Part shown: in pieces, positions 18,310 through 27,553 of the stretch
How the letters are laid out: every line of letters begins with the position of its first letter
How positions within the stretch are numbered: position 1 is the first letter of the stretch
Assembly: GCA_900472295.1 (NCBI GenBank)
Contig: UCIA01000006.1
Coordinates: forward strand, 64,527-128,526
Direction: 5' to 3'
Length of the DNA stretch: 64,000 nt
Origin: Hyphomicrobiales bacterium
GTDB taxonomy: Bacteria > Pseudomonadota > Alphaproteobacteria > Rhizobiales > Rhizobiaceae
Translations under genes and position numbers: made by a program
Notes under the pieces: model-generated
Seen by the model: only the letters and a program-made list of their open reading frames with translations
The model's database searches: none
What the model was told of the DNA's origin: nothing

Positions 18310-19296
18310 ATGTTCCGATGGGGTGTTTTGTCGACGGCCAAGATCGGCCGCGAGCAATTGTTGCCGGCAATCGTCGAGGCCGAGAATGGCGTGTTGTCGG
18401 CGATCGCCAGCCGCGACCTGTCGAAAGCCAAGGCCTTGGGCGAGCGCTTCGGCGCCCGCCATGCTTTCGGTTCCTATGAGGAACTGCTGGCGTCGAACGA
18501 GGTCGACGGCGTCTACATTCCGCTGCCGACCTCGCAGCATGTCGAATGGACGGCCAAGGCCATCGAAGCCGGAAAGCACGTGCTGGTGGAAAAGCCGCTG
18601 GCGCTCGACGCCAAGGACATCGCGCCGCTGATCAAGCTGCGCGACCAGAAAAAGGTGCTGGTCTGCGAAGCCTTCATGGTCATCTACCACCCGCAATGGA
18701 TCAAGGTGCGCGATCTCATCGCCGACGGCGCCATCGGCCGGCTGCGCCATGTGCAAGGCGCCTTCTCCTATTACAATGTCGACCCGACCAACATGCGCAA
18801 CCAGCTCGATCTGGGCGGCGGCGCGCTGCCCGATATCGGCGTCTATCCGACGGTGTCGACACGGTTTTCGACCGGCAAGGAGCCGCTTCGCGTGCAGGCG
18901 ACGATCGAGCGCGACAAAAAATTCGGCACCGACATCTATTCCTCGATCCGCGCCGATTTCGGTGACTTCGAACTGTCGTTCTATCTGTCGACGCAGATGG
19001 CGGCGCGGCAGGTGATGGTGTTCCACGGCGACAAGGGTTTCATCGAGGTGTTCTCGCCGTTCAATGCCGGGCTCTACGACCATCACCGCATCGAACTGCA
19101 CAACCAGAACCATACCGAGGCGCAGGTGTTCCGCTTTCCCGGAACGCAGCAGTACCGGCGCGAGGTCGAGACTTTCGCCAGGGCGGCCGAGGGCGGCAAG
19201 GAGCGTGTGTTCACGCTGGAGGAATCCGTGCTCAACCAGAAGGTCATCGACGCCATCTTCCGCGCCGGCGACAAGGACGGTTGGGAGGCCGTCTGA
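18310..19296 (+). CDS. Gfo/Idh/MocA-family oxidoreductase
   Basis: This 328-residue NAD(P)-dependent dehydrogenase has the N-terminal Rossmann domain ([20 protein letters not shown]) with the EKPLALD motif ([11 protein letters not shown], about 95-105), and a C-terminal alpha/beta domain with the [12 protein letters not shown] segment. Substrates in the family are sugars, inositols and related polyols; the exact one is unknown. A TTG one codon earlier is a possible start. The FAD dehydrogenase gene follows after 41 bases. Confidence 0.92.
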   Translation: MFRWGVLSTAKIGREQLLPAIVEAENGVLSAIASRDLSKAKALGERFGARHAFGSYEELLASNEVDGVYIPLPTSQHVEWTAKAIEAGKHVLVEKPLALDAKDIAPLIKLRDQKKVLVCEAFMVIYHPQWIKVRDLIADGAIGRLRHVQGAFSYYNVDPTNMRNQLDLGGGALPDIGVYPTVSTRFSTGKEPLRVQATIERDKKFGTDIYSSIRADFGDFELSFYLSTQMAARQVMVFHGDKGFIEVFSPFNAGLYDHHRIELHNQNHTEAQVFRFPGTQQYRREVETFARAAEGGKERVFTLEESVLNQKVIDAIFRAGDKDGWEAV

Positions 19297-19337
19297 TCGC
19301 GAGTGCATATATTTAGCCGGTTAATCGGGAGGGAAAA

Positions 19338-20996
19338 ATGGCTGACGACGCGGACGTTATCATTGTCGGCGCGGGGCTGGCCGGGCTGGTCGCCGCGGTC
19401 GAGCTGGCCGATGCCGGCAAGAAGATCATCATTGTCGACCAGGAGCCGGAGCAGTCGCTGGGCGGCCAGGCGTTCTGGTCGTTCGGCGGCCTGTTCCTCG
19501 TCGATTCGCCGGAGCAGCGGCGCATGCGCATCCGCGATTCGCATGCACTGGCGCTCGAAGACTGGATGGGCACAGCCGCCTTCGACCGGCCGGAGGATCA
19601 CTGGCCGCGCAAATGGGCCGAAGCCTATGTCGGCTTCGCCGCCGGCGAAAAGCGCTCCTGGCTGCTCGAGCGCGGCATGAAATTCTTCCCTGTGGTTGGC
19701 TGGGCCGAACGTGGCGGCGGCAATGCCATCGGCCACGGCAATTCGGTGCCGCGTTTCCACATCACCTGGGGCTGCGGCCCCGGCGTGCTCGAACCCTTCG
19801 TCCTGCGCGCCCGCGAGGCGCAGAAGCGCGGCCTGATCAGTTTCAAATTCCGCCACCGGGTCAACGAGCTGACGCGGACCGGCAAGGCGGTGACCGGCGT
19901 GCGTGGCAACATCCTTTCGCCGAGCAGCGTCGAGCGCGGCCACAAGAGTTCGCGCGATGTCGCCGGCGATTTCGAGCTGAAGGCGCAAGCGGTGATTGTC
20001 GCCTCCGGCGGCATCGGCGCCAATCACGAGCTGGTGCGCAAGAACTGGCCGCAGCGGCTGGGCACAGCGCCAAAACGCATGATCACCGGCGTACCCGACC
20101 ATGTCGACGGCCGCATGCTGGCGATCACGGAACAGGCCGGCGGCTCGATCATCAACCGCGACCGCATGTGGCACTATGTCGAGGGCATCAAGAACTGGGC
20201 GCCGATCTGGACCGACCATGCGATCCGCATCCTGCCGGGACCGTCGTCGCTGTGGCTCGACGCGCGCGGCAAGCGGCTGCCGGTGCCTCTCTATCCCGGC
20301 TTCGACACGCTGGGCACGCTCAGCCACATCATGAGCACCGGCTTCGACTATTCCTGGTTCATCCTGACCAAAAAGATTATCCAGAAGGAGTTCGCGCTGT
20401 CGGGTTCCGAGCAGAATCCGGACCTGACCAACAAGAGCTGGCGCCAGGTGATCGGCCGCGCGACATCGGGCATTCCCGGTCCGGTCAAGGCATTCATGGA
20501 AAAGGGCGAGGATTTTATCGTCGAGGCCGACCTGGCGACGCTGGTTGAGCGCATGAACAAACTGGCCGGCGGCGAGCCGCTGCTCGAGCTGGCCCAGGTC
20601 GAGCGCGAAATCCGCGCCCGCGATATGCAGATCGACAACCCGTTCTCCAAGGATATGCAGATCACCGCTGTGCGCGGCGCACGCGCCTATCTCGGCGACA
20701 AGCTCATTCGCACCGCCAAGCTGCACAAGATGCTCGATCCGGCCAACGGTCCATTGATCGCGGTCAGGCTCAATATCCTGACTCGCAAGACGCTGGGCGG
20801 CCTGCAGACCGATCTCGACAGCCGCGTGCTCGGCGCCGATGGGCAGCCGGTCGAAGGGCTCTATGCCGTTGGCGAAGCCGCCGGTTTCGGCGGCGGCGGC
20901 GTGCATGGTTATGCCTCGCTTGAGGGCACCTTCCTCGGCGGCTGCATTTTTTCCGGCCGCAGCGCGGGCCGGGCCGCGGCCAAGGCGGTTGCCTAA
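19338..20996 (+). CDS. FAD-binding dehydrogenase (fumarate reductase/KstD-like flavoprotein)
   Basis: The 552-residue protein has an N-terminal dinucleotide fold with GAGLAG (11-16) and a C-terminal FAD site GGGGVHGYASLEGTFLGG, typical of the FAD_binding_2 family (PRK12834-like FAD-binding dehydrogenases). Such enzymes desaturate or reduce carbonyl-conjugated substrates; the sequence does not fix which. No haem or membrane segment is visible. It may be co-transcribed with the Gfo/Idh/MocA gene. Confidence 0.88.
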   Translation: MADDADVIIVGAGLAGLVAAVELADAGKKIIIVDQEPEQSLGGQAFWSFGGLFLVDSPEQRRMRIRDSHALALEDWMGTAAFDRPEDHWPRKWAEAYVGFAAGEKRSWLLERGMKFFPVVGWAERGGGNAIGHGNSVPRFHITWGCGPGVLEPFVLRAREAQKRGLISFKFRHRVNELTRTGKAVTGVRGNILSPSSVERGHKSSRDVAGDFELKAQAVIVASGGIGANHELVRKNWPQRLGTAPKRMITGVPDHVDGRMLAITEQAGGSIINRDRMWHYVEGIKNWAPIWTDHAIRILPGPSSLWLDARGKRLPVPLYPGFDTLGTLSHIMSTGFDYSWFILTKKIIQKEFALSGSEQNPDLTNKSWRQVIGRATSGIPGPVKAFMEKGEDFIVEADLATLVERMNKLAGGEPLLELAQVEREIRARDMQIDNPFSKDMQITAVRGARAYLGDKLIRTAKLHKMLDPANGPLIAVRLNILTRKTLGGLQTDLDSRVLGADGQPVEGLYAVGEAAGFGGGGVHGYASLEGTFLGGCIFSGRSAGRAAAKAVA

Positions 20997-21030
20997 GGAA
21001 AAGCCGGCGCCCGCATCTGGCGCCCGCCAC

Positions 21031-21396
21031 TCATTTGCTTGCCACAACCATGCGGTTGCCTTCGCTGTCGCGGAACTCTGCGACCGTGCGGCCCGGTTGC
21101 CATGGCGCTTCCTGCGGCTCGGTAATGATCTCGACGCCGCGCGCTTTCAATGCGGCGACCGTCGCCTCGACATCACCATCGACCAGCACAAGCACGGGTT
21201 CGGCGCCAGCTGTGTCATCGGCGCGTTTGACGAAATGCAGATTGGTGACGGCACCGGGAAATGTCAGCTCAATCCAGCGCCGGCCGCTGTCGCCCATCGG
21301 CTGGTCGGCCGTCACCTGGCAGGCGAAATGGCCGGTATAGAAGGCCTTGGCGCGGTCCTGGTCGAACACCGGCAATTCGGCAAACTGGATGTGCAT
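21031..21396 (-). CDS. VOC (glyoxalase/bleomycin resistance fold) protein
   Basis: This 121-residue single VOC domain begins MHIQFAELPVFDQDRAKAFY, with the usual paired beta-alpha-beta-beta-beta units and metal-site candidates near H2 and in the last third (RTVAEFRDSEGN). The family covers glyoxalases, dioxygenases and binding proteins, so the reaction is unknown. It is divergent from the small gene at 21546. Confidence 0.88.
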   Translation of the reverse strand: MHIQFAELPVFDQDRAKAFYTGHFACQVTADQPMGDSGRRWIELTFPGAVTNLHFVKRADDTAGAEPVLVLVDGDVEATVAALKARGVEIITEPQEAPWQPGRTVAEFRDSEGNRMVVASK

Positions 21397-21545
21397 GATG
21401 GGTCTCTCCTGTTTCCTTGGCTGACGCGCAGCCGTCCACAGGGCAAAGACGATCCGGATGATCGAAAAGATTCGGCCGAGGCGAAGAATCTTTTCGGCAC
21501 CGCAGAACGTCTTCTCCGTGCAGACCCAAAAACAGGAGACGACAC

Positions 21546-21848
21546 ATGGGCTACAATCTCATCCGCTACGGTGTGAGGGATAAAAGCATCGCCGAGAACC
21601 GTATGCTGGTTGCGGAGGTGTTCGAGGCGCTCGACCAAACCAAGCCGCAATCGGTGCGCTACCTCGTTCTGGAACTGGAGAATGGCGAGTTCGTCCATCT
21701 TGTCAGCCAGGACGGCGACGGCCTGACCGGGCTCGCAGCCTTCAAGGCCTTCAGCGCCGATCATGCCGGCCGACGCTCGACGCCGCTGGCCCGATCGCCG
21801 GCAAAAATCGTCGGCAATTATCGCATGCTTGCCGGCGAGCCGGCCTGA
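21546..21848 (+). CDS. Hypothetical protein, 100 aa
   Basis: This small soluble protein (MGYNLIRYGVRDKSIAENRM) is not one I recognise. It has alternating strand/helix character like a small ferredoxin-fold domain. An AGGAG site about eight bases upstream (ACAGGAGACGACAC) supports the ATG. It lies 23 bases before the sigma factor gene, so the two are probably one transcript, and it may be the partner or target of that sigma factor. Confidence 0.7.
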   Translation: MGYNLIRYGVRDKSIAENRMLVAEVFEALDQTKPQSVRYLVLELENGEFVHLVSQDGDGLTGLAAFKAFSADHAGRRSTPLARSPAKIVGNYRMLAGEPA

Positions 21849-21871
21849 TTGCAAAGACCGGCATTTTGGGA

Positions 21872-22771
21872 ATGAACAGGATGAACACAGCAAAACTCGA
21901 CCGGCCGGCCTTGGAAGCGATGATCCCCGGGCTGCGGCCGAAGCTGCACCGCTACTGCGCCCGCATGGCCGGCTCGGTGATCGATGGCGAGGACATCGTC
22001 CAGGAGACGCTGATCAAGGCGCTGCAGGCGATTGACGGCGACGCCGCGGTCGAGCGTCCCGAGCAATGGCTGTTTCGCATCGCCCACAATGCCGCGCAGG
22101 ATCATCTGCGCCGGCGCCAGCGGGAGCAGGCGCGCATGAGCGAGACCGACATGACGACGATCGAAGACCCCTCCGCAACCGCCGATGCCAGGCTCGCCAC
22201 CGCCGCCAGCCTGCGCAGCTTCATGCAGCTGGCAACAGTGCAGCGCAGCGCCGTGATCCTGGTCGACGTGCTTGGTCTCAGCCTGCACGAAACCTGTGAC
22301 GCCTCAGGCGCGACGCTTGCCGCGACAAAGGCTGCCCTGCATCGCGGGCGGGCGCAGCTGCGGCTGCTGGCGGCGCAAGACGAACAGGCGCCTGCCCCAA
22401 AGCTCGACGCCGACGATGAGCGCCGTTTGCGCCGCTATGTCGACCTGTTCAACGCGCGCGACTTCGACACCGTGCGCACGCTGATCGCCGAGGACATCCA
22501 GCTTGAAGTCGTCAACCGCACCCGCATGCGCGGCAAGGCGCAGGTTTCCAACTATTTCGGCAATTACGACCGCGTCAGCGACTGGGCGCTGTCGCTCGGC
22601 TTTGTCGACGGCAGGCCGGCCATCCTGATCCGCGACCCGCAGGCGGGAGACGATGCCGTGCGCGGTTTCATGCTGATCGACTGGCAGGACGGAAAGATCA
22701 GCCATATCCGCGATTTCCGCTATGCGCCCTATTGCCTCGAAGACGCAGAGATCCGCTTCGCCGACAAATGA
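21872..22771 (+). CDS. ECF sigma factor with C-terminal SnoaL-like domain (ECF41/SigJ type)
   Basis: This 299-residue protein has region 2 (RPKLHRYCARMAGSVIDGED), region 4 (AVILVDVLGLSLHETCDASG) and, unlike common ECF factors, an extra C-terminal half from about 185 with SnoaL-like features (YVDLFNARDFDTVRTLIAED). In ECF41-type factors this extension takes the place of a separate anti-sigma. No anti-sigma gene follows. The start could also be the ATG three codons later or a TTG two codons earlier. Confidence 0.85.
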   Translation: MNRMNTAKLDRPALEAMIPGLRPKLHRYCARMAGSVIDGEDIVQETLIKALQAIDGDAAVERPEQWLFRIAHNAAQDHLRRRQREQARMSETDMTTIEDPSATADARLATAASLRSFMQLATVQRSAVILVDVLGLSLHETCDASGATLAATKAALHRGRAQLRLLAAQDEQAPAPKLDADDERRLRRYVDLFNARDFDTVRTLIAEDIQLEVVNRTRMRGKAQVSNYFGNYDRVSDWALSLGFVDGRPAILIRDPQAGDDAVRGFMLIDWQDGKISHIRDFRYAPYCLEDAEIRFADK

Positions 22772-22798
22772 GTGCAAGACAGCCGATGAGCGCAGGCC

Positions 22799-23533
22799 TC
22801 AGGCAAAGCTTTGCAAATTGGCGTCCTGCAGCCTGGAGCCGGTAAGCAGGGCCTCGAGCACCTGCTTCTTGAGCAGCAGGCACTGCGAACGGGCAAGCTT
22901 TGCAATGGCCGAGACCTCGGCCAGCTCACAGGCAAGGACCAGCTCCTTCTGCTGGCCGATAATCGTTTCCGTAAAATCGCGCGATTTGAAGCCGAGATGG
23001 AGGACGCGCTCCGACTGGTCGAGGATCTGATCGAGCAGCCGTACCAGCCGCAGATTGCCCGAAAGCTCGGCCAGCGCCAGGCGAAAGGCGCGGTCGGCGG
23101 CGAGGAAGGCGACATGGCTGCGGAGCGTCTCCGGCTTCAGCACCTTTTGCGCCGCCGCCAGCTGGATGTCGTCGAGCCCGCGCTCGGTGAGGTTGGCGGC
23201 GGCCACCCGGAACACTTCCGGCTCGATCAGGCTGCGGACATCGAAGATTTCGTTGACGTCGCGCAGGCTCAGCGGCGCCACGACATAACCGCGCCTGGGC
23301 TCGCTCTTGATCAGCCCTTCCTGCGTCAGGCGGGCAAGTGCCGAGCGGATCGTCGCCTTCCTGATCTGGTAGCGCTCGCCGATCTGCTTTTCGGTCAGGC
23401 TTTCGCCAGGGCGCAGCACGCAGGCGACGATGTCGCTCTTCAGCTGCTCATAGGCTTCTTCGCTGCGCAATATGTCGGCGGTCGACGGCGCCTTGGCTGC
23501 GGGCGGTGACGTTGCGGATTTCGGTGGAGCCAT
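22799..23533 (-). CDS. GntR-family regulator (FadR/FCD type)
   Basis: This 244-residue regulator has a winged helix-turn-helix at about residues 30-95 (ESLTEKQIGERYQIRKATIR) and an all-helical FCD ligand domain from about 105 to 235. It is divergent from a cupin-fold gene, with a candidate dyad in the gap. FCD regulators usually sense small organic acids; the ligand is unknown here. Confidence 0.9.
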   Translation of the reverse strand: MAPPKSATSPPAAKAPSTADILRSEEAYEQLKSDIVACVLRPGESLTEKQIGERYQIRKATIRSALARLTQEGLIKSEPRRGYVVAPLSLRDVNEIFDVRSLIEPEVFRVAAANLTERGLDDIQLAAAQKVLKPETLRSHVAFLAADRAFRLALAELSGNLRLVRLLDQILDQSERVLHLGFKSRDFTETIIGQQKELVLACELAEVSAIAKLARSQCLLLKKQVLEALLTGSRLQDANLQSFA

Positions 23534-23641
23534 ATCTGCCTGCCCGTTTGGTCTGCCCGCGTTGGTCTGCTTGCGTTGGTATGCTTGCCCGTTTTGGCCA
23601 TCCGGTTGACGGGTTCGCCGGCATTCGCTAGCCTGAGCATC

Positions 23642-23680
23642 TCAGTTATATCAGTTGAGCTTCCTAATGGGGATAACTGA
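23642..23680. promoter_or_regulatory. Candidate GntR operator dyad before the cupin gene
   Basis: TCAGTTAT (23642-23649) and its exact complement ATAACTGA (23673-23680) flank 23 bases, with a further TCAGTTGA at 23651. The dyad ends two bases before the cupin ATG. It would suit a repressor encoded by the divergent GntR gene; this is inference. Confidence 0.4.
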
Positions 23681-23682
23681 CA

Positions 23683-24222
23683 ATGTCTCTTGCCGCCAAC
23701 TCGCCTCTCTACGCCGTAACCGCCGATATCGTCAACGCAGCCAAAGGTCCTGACCCGTTCGAACGGGTCAAGGCGGTGCTGCGCGAACACACCGACCGCT
23801 TTCATGCGTCCGGCATGCTTGCGCATGAGGAGGACGACGATGAGGTGCTTCTGCATGCCAGCCCTGATCTGACGATCTATCACATCACGCTGTCGCCCGG
23901 CCTGCAGTATCCGGCGCACAACCATCTGATGGATGCGCTGATCGGCATCTACAAGGGCAGCGAGACCAACTTCATCTATCCCGTCGACGGCAGCGAGATC
24001 GACACCCCGGAACGGCAGGACATTGCAGCGCCCGCCATGGTGCACATGACCCCTGATACGGTGCATGCCGTTGCCAACACCGGCAGCGCCCGCTCCGGCG
24101 CGCTGCATGTCTATCTCGGCAATCTGACGGAGACCCACAGGCATATGTGGAGCCCGGACAGCAGCAAGGCTGAGCCGTTTGATAATGAGCGGTATCTGGC
24201 CGGGGCGCGGCCGATTGGGTAA
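23683..24222 (+). CDS. Cupin-fold protein
   Basis: This 179-residue protein has a single cupin barrel. Metal-site candidates are in PAHNHLMDALIGIYKG (about 76-91) and TPDTVHAVANTG (about 125-136). It resembles predicted metal-dependent enzymes of the double-stranded beta-helix class (cysteine dioxygenase-like in outline), but the substrate is unknown. It faces a GntR regulator across a 149-base gap. Confidence 0.75.
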   Translation: MSLAANSPLYAVTADIVNAAKGPDPFERVKAVLREHTDRFHASGMLAHEEDDDEVLLHASPDLTIYHITLSPGLQYPAHNHLMDALIGIYKGSETNFIYPVDGSEIDTPERQDIAAPAMVHMTPDTVHAVANTGSARSGALHVYLGNLTETHRHMWSPDSSKAEPFDNERYLAGARPIG

Positions 24223-24273
24223 TTCGGCCCCTGAAGATAGGCCTGCGCCTCCCTTGCCGGGTAAGTGACCCAG

Positions 24274-25311
24274 CTAGTCAGCTGTCTTGCCCAGCGTGTC
24301 GGCAACCACCGCGCCGCGCTCGCCCATCGGCCGGGCGGGACCTGTAGTCGAATCGATTGCCGTCTGATGTTCCATCTCGGCATTGATCGCGGCGCCGGCA
24401 ATGAGGATGATGACGGAAATCCATGTCCACATCATCAAGCCAACGACCGCGCCCAGCGATCCGTAGGTGGCGTTGTAGTTGGCAAAATGCTGCAGGTAGA
24501 ACGAGAACAGCCACGACGCGCCGATCCAGACGGCGGTCGCAATCAAGGCTCCCCAACTCAGCCAGCGCCACTTTGCGCGTTCGCGACTTGGCCCGAAGCG
24601 GTAGAGCAGGGAAATGCCGGTCAGCATTATTCCCACCAGGATCGGCCACCGGGATACCGCAACAAGGGTCTCTGTCCAGGCGTCGAGGTAGAAAAAGCGC
24701 AACAGCGCCGGGACAACCCCAACCGTCAGCAACAGCGCAATGCCGATCACCAAGGCTCCCATCGTGAACAGGATCGACATCAAATTGAGCGTGATGAAGC
24801 TGCGCTTCTCGCTTTCCTCATAGGCGATGTTCATCGCATCGAAGAGCGCCTTCATCCCGCTGTTGGCGCTCCACAGAGCGATGCCAAGGCCGATGAAGAA
24901 ACCGGTTCCGAGAGCCCCCGGTTTCTGGCTGGCCAGGGCTTGCAGCTGTCCGCGAATGAGATCCAGTCCTCCTGAGGGCAGCAATCCGCCGAGATAGGCG
25001 ACATGGTCCGCGAATGTGACCGGATCGGCGACAAAGCCGTAGATTGAGATAAAGGCCGCCAGCGCCGGAAACAGCGCCAGCAGCAGATAGAAGGTGGCGC
25101 CGGCCGCCACCAGCAAGACCCGGTCCTTGTTGAACTCTTCCCAGAGCCGCCAGAAGATATCCTTCCAGCCGAGCGCTGGAATTTGTGATGGCCAGGCAGC
25201 GTCGCGACCACGGTCCCCGTCCTCCGCCCTTATGGCGGCCTTGCTGGTTTCCGAGGTTGCCAAGGCTCGACTGGCCGCTTCGGTATCGATTAACGAGGAC
25301 TTGGTGTCCAT
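24274..25311 (-). CDS. YihY/BrkB-family inner-membrane protein
   Basis: This 345-residue protein has about six membrane helices and the YihY (formerly RNase BN, UPF0761) pattern: LLLALFPALAAFISIYGFV, LWSANSGMKALFDAMNIAYE and the C-terminal GSLGAVVGLMMWTWISVIIL. The N-terminus (about 1-60) is soluble. The family is widespread and its function is unsettled. A hairpin with CCAAAG...CTTTGG arms lies at 25338-25369 just upstream of its start. Confidence 0.9.
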   Translation of the reverse strand: MDTKSSLIDTEAASRALATSETSKAAIRAEDGDRGRDAAWPSQIPALGWKDIFWRLWEEFNKDRVLLVAAGATFYLLLALFPALAAFISIYGFVADPVTFADHVAYLGGLLPSGGLDLIRGQLQALASQKPGALGTGFFIGLGIALWSANSGMKALFDAMNIAYEESEKRSFITLNLMSILFTMGALVIGIALLLTVGVVPALLRFFYLDAWTETLVAVSRWPILVGIMLTGISLLYRFGPSRERAKWRWLSWGALIATAVWIGASWLFSFYLQHFANYNATYGSLGAVVGLMMWTWISVIILIAGAAINAEMEHQTAIDSTTGPARPMGERGAVVADTLGKTAD

Positions 25312-25352
25312 CGCTCAACCACCCCCACTCCGCATTGCCAAAGGTGTGCCCC

Positions 25353-25610
25353 TCAGAGGGACACTTTGGCGACTTTGTCCTTGTACTCTTCTTTTGGATC
25401 GAACCCGAGCAGCATTCCGATGTGCGAAAGAAGGCAACGGCAGCCGGCTGCATCTGTTCCAATGGATTGAAAGATCTTGCCTGGGCACTGAGGGCCCACG
25501 GCCGGTATGGCGTGGTGCGGGGTCCAGATCGCGGCGGCAGCGTAACGAGCGGCGATGGCTAGCTCCGCGGCTCCGATAGCGGAGTAATCGAACTCGAGTA
25601 GAGTGAGACA
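25353..25610 (-). other. Open frame without start next to tRNA-Arg (possible gene remnant)
   Basis: On the minus strand, directly downstream of the tRNA, one frame stays open for 85 codons and ends in a TGA at 25353. It reads like protein (LEFDYSAIGAAELAIAARYA near the front, GMLLGFDPKEEYKDKVAKVSL-like charged end). No ATG, GTG or TTG precedes the protein-like part. It may be the tail of a gene cut by an insertion at the tRNA, or chance. I do not recognise it. The rest of the 311-base gap shows only the hairpin at 25338-25369. Confidence 0.25.
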
Positions 25611-25622
25611 TTGTACCGAAAA

Positions 25623-25699
25623 TGGCGCGCCCGAAGAGATTCGAACTCCTGACCCCCAGATTCGTAGTCTGGTGCTCTATCCAGCTGAGCTACGGGCGC
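25623..25699 (-). tRNA. tRNA-Arg (anticodon ACG)
   Basis: The gene reads GCGCCCG...CGGGCGC for a perfect 7-bp acceptor stem, with discriminator G and encoded CCA. The D arm (AGCTCAGCTGGATAGAGC), the anticodon stem CCAGA/TCTGG with loop CTACGAA (anticodon ACG), and the T arm with GTTCGAATC are all present. The ACG anticodon is normally edited to ICG and reads CGN arginine codons. Confidence 0.97.
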
Positions 25700-25800
25700 G
25701 CAACAGGCCATGTTTTACATAGCCCCGCTAACCGATCCTGGCGACCGGTCGCGACAAGACGTGTTCCCTAGCGACTGAATTTCCGAAAAGCAAGCCGATC

Positions 25801-25817
25801 CGACAAAAGTTTTGTCG
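25801..25817. repeat. Perfect 17-bp palindrome
   Basis: CGACAAAA-G-TTTTGTCG has 8-bp arms around one base. It lies between the histidine kinase stop (25894) and the tRNA. It could be a protein-binding site or an RNA hairpin at the end of the kinase transcript; there is no T run. Confidence 0.5.
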
Positions 25818-25893
25818 TAAGCGCTTTCGACAGTGCCGATCAAGGTTCATTGAGATTCAGCTCACGTCGGCCTCAACTGAATGTCGATGCAGC

Positions 25894-27426
25894 TCAGGCC
25901 GGGCGGCGCAGGCCGTTGCGGGCCTGGTCGAGGCGCACCGGCTGGTCGGGTATGGTGACGGCGAAGGTGGTGCGGCCGCCGATCGATTCGACCAGTTCGA
26001 CCGTGCCGCCATGGGCGCGGATCAGTTCGTGGGCGATCGCGAGGCCAAGGCCGGTGCCGCCACTGCGGGCCGAGCCGCGAAACGCCGCGAACAGGTTTTC
26101 GCGCGCCTTCGCCGGCAGGCCGGGGCCGGTGTCGGTGACGACGATGCGGCTGACGCTGCCCAGGCGCACGGCCGACACGGCGAGCCGGCGCACCAGCGCG
26201 CTCTCGGTGTCCGCCGCCATCGCCTGGACGGCGTTGCGGCACAGATTGGTGAGCACGCGAAACAGCTGGTCGGAATCGGCATCGACCTCAAAGGAAAGCT
26301 CGACGGCATTGACGAATTCGATGCCGTCCTCGATGTCGAGCAGGCCGTGGACGTCGTCGACCAGCTGGCGCAGCCGCAAACGCCGGCGCGAGGGCGCCGG
26401 CTCCTGGGTGCGGCCATAGTGAAGCACGCCTTCGGAGTAGGAGACGGCGCGGTCGAGCGCGCGCAACAGCTTCGGCGCGAAGGCCTGCACGGTCGGGTCC
26501 TTGACCAGGCGCAACCGGTCCGACATCAGCTGCGCCGAGGCCAGGATGTTGCGCATGTCGTGGTTGATCTTGGAGACGGCCAGCCCAAGATCGGCCAGAT
26601 GCTTCTGCTCCGACAGCATTTTTTGCAGCCGCTCCTGCATCTGCGACAGTTCGCGCTCGGCAACGCCGATCTCGTCGGCGCGGGCCGCCGGATGGATGAT
26701 GCGCCCGGGGTCGTCCGGCGCCTCGGAGAAGGACAGCATCGAGCGCGTCATGGTGCGGATCGGGCCGATCATGATCAGGTCGATCGCGGCATAGACCAGC
26801 ATGGCGGTGAACAGCGAGATCAGCAGCGAGACGAAGGCGACGTTGCGCGAATAGCGCAGCATGGCGTTGCGCAAGGAGTAATCGGGCATGATGAGCTCGA
26901 ATTCCTTGTCGCTGTCGCCGACCGGCCCGAAAACCCTGAGCATCCGCTTGCCGCCGAAGAACAGCGTGTCCAGCGCCCCGGTCATGCCCTTGATCATGCC
27001 GACATTGGCGATGTCGATATGTTCGTCGACCTGCGGCGGCATCTCGGCCACCACCAGAAGCCGCGACACACCGCCGTCGCGCACCGCGATCGCCTTGGCG
27101 CCGATCGCCATCAGCACATCGTTCTGGGCGGTGCGGGAGAGCGAATTGGGCTCGCCCTGCACCAGCACGATCGACACGGCGGCGGCGGTGCTCAGCCGTT
27201 CCTTCAGCCAGCTCAGACGGTAGCTGGCGATCCAGGGCAGGAAAATGAGGACTTCGGCGAGAAGCACGAAGACGATGGTAAGCAGCAGCAGTTTTGTCGA
27301 CAGGCCGCGCGCCAGGGGTACCGAACGACGGGATGCCGAATTGCCGGGAATGGGGCGCACGGTCGCCGGGCTGGCCTCGGTTTTGGCCGGGCCGGTCCCT
27401 TCATCCGCTGAGGCAACTTCGCTCAT
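25894..27426 (-). CDS. Membrane sensor histidine kinase
   Basis: The 510-residue protein has membrane helices at about 44-66 and 196-219 enclosing a periplasmic sensor domain, a HAMP linker (about 220-272), a phospho-acceptor H289 in KINHDMRN and an ATPase domain with N box NLCRNAVQ, G1 DTGPG and G2 GGTGLGLA. The H box differs from the common HELRTP form. No response regulator gene is adjacent, so the partner is encoded elsewhere. The signal is unknown. Confidence 0.9.
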   Translation of the reverse strand: MSEVASADEGTGPAKTEASPATVRPIPGNSASRRSVPLARGLSTKLLLLTIVFVLLAEVLIFLPWIASYRLSWLKERLSTAAAVSIVLVQGEPNSLSRTAQNDVLMAIGAKAIAVRDGGVSRLLVVAEMPPQVDEHIDIANVGMIKGMTGALDTLFFGGKRMLRVFGPVGDSDKEFELIMPDYSLRNAMLRYSRNVAFVSLLISLFTAMLVYAAIDLIMIGPIRTMTRSMLSFSEAPDDPGRIIHPAARADEIGVAERELSQMQERLQKMLSEQKHLADLGLAVSKINHDMRNILASAQLMSDRLRLVKDPTVQAFAPKLLRALDRAVSYSEGVLHYGRTQEPAPSRRRLRLRQLVDDVHGLLDIEDGIEFVNAVELSFEVDADSDQLFRVLTNLCRNAVQAMAADTESALVRRLAVSAVRLGSVSRIVVTDTGPGLPAKARENLFAAFRGSARSGGTGLGLAIAHELIRAHGGTVELVESIGGRTTFAVTIPDQPVRLDQARNGLRRPA

Positions 27427-27553
27427 TAAGGCCTGTCTTCACAAACGCTTGAACGGGTGAGATTAGGCGATTGCGGCTTTTTTGCCAATTTCACCGTTGG
27501 TTGGACGATAGAGCCAGCAAAAAAATCGCGACGAACTCATAGTTCGCGCCGGA

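Noticed and set aside
19083-21047. A 654-codon open frame antisense to the FAD dehydrogenase
   Set aside because: The sense frame has clear FAD motifs over its full length; the antisense frame has no recognisable domain.
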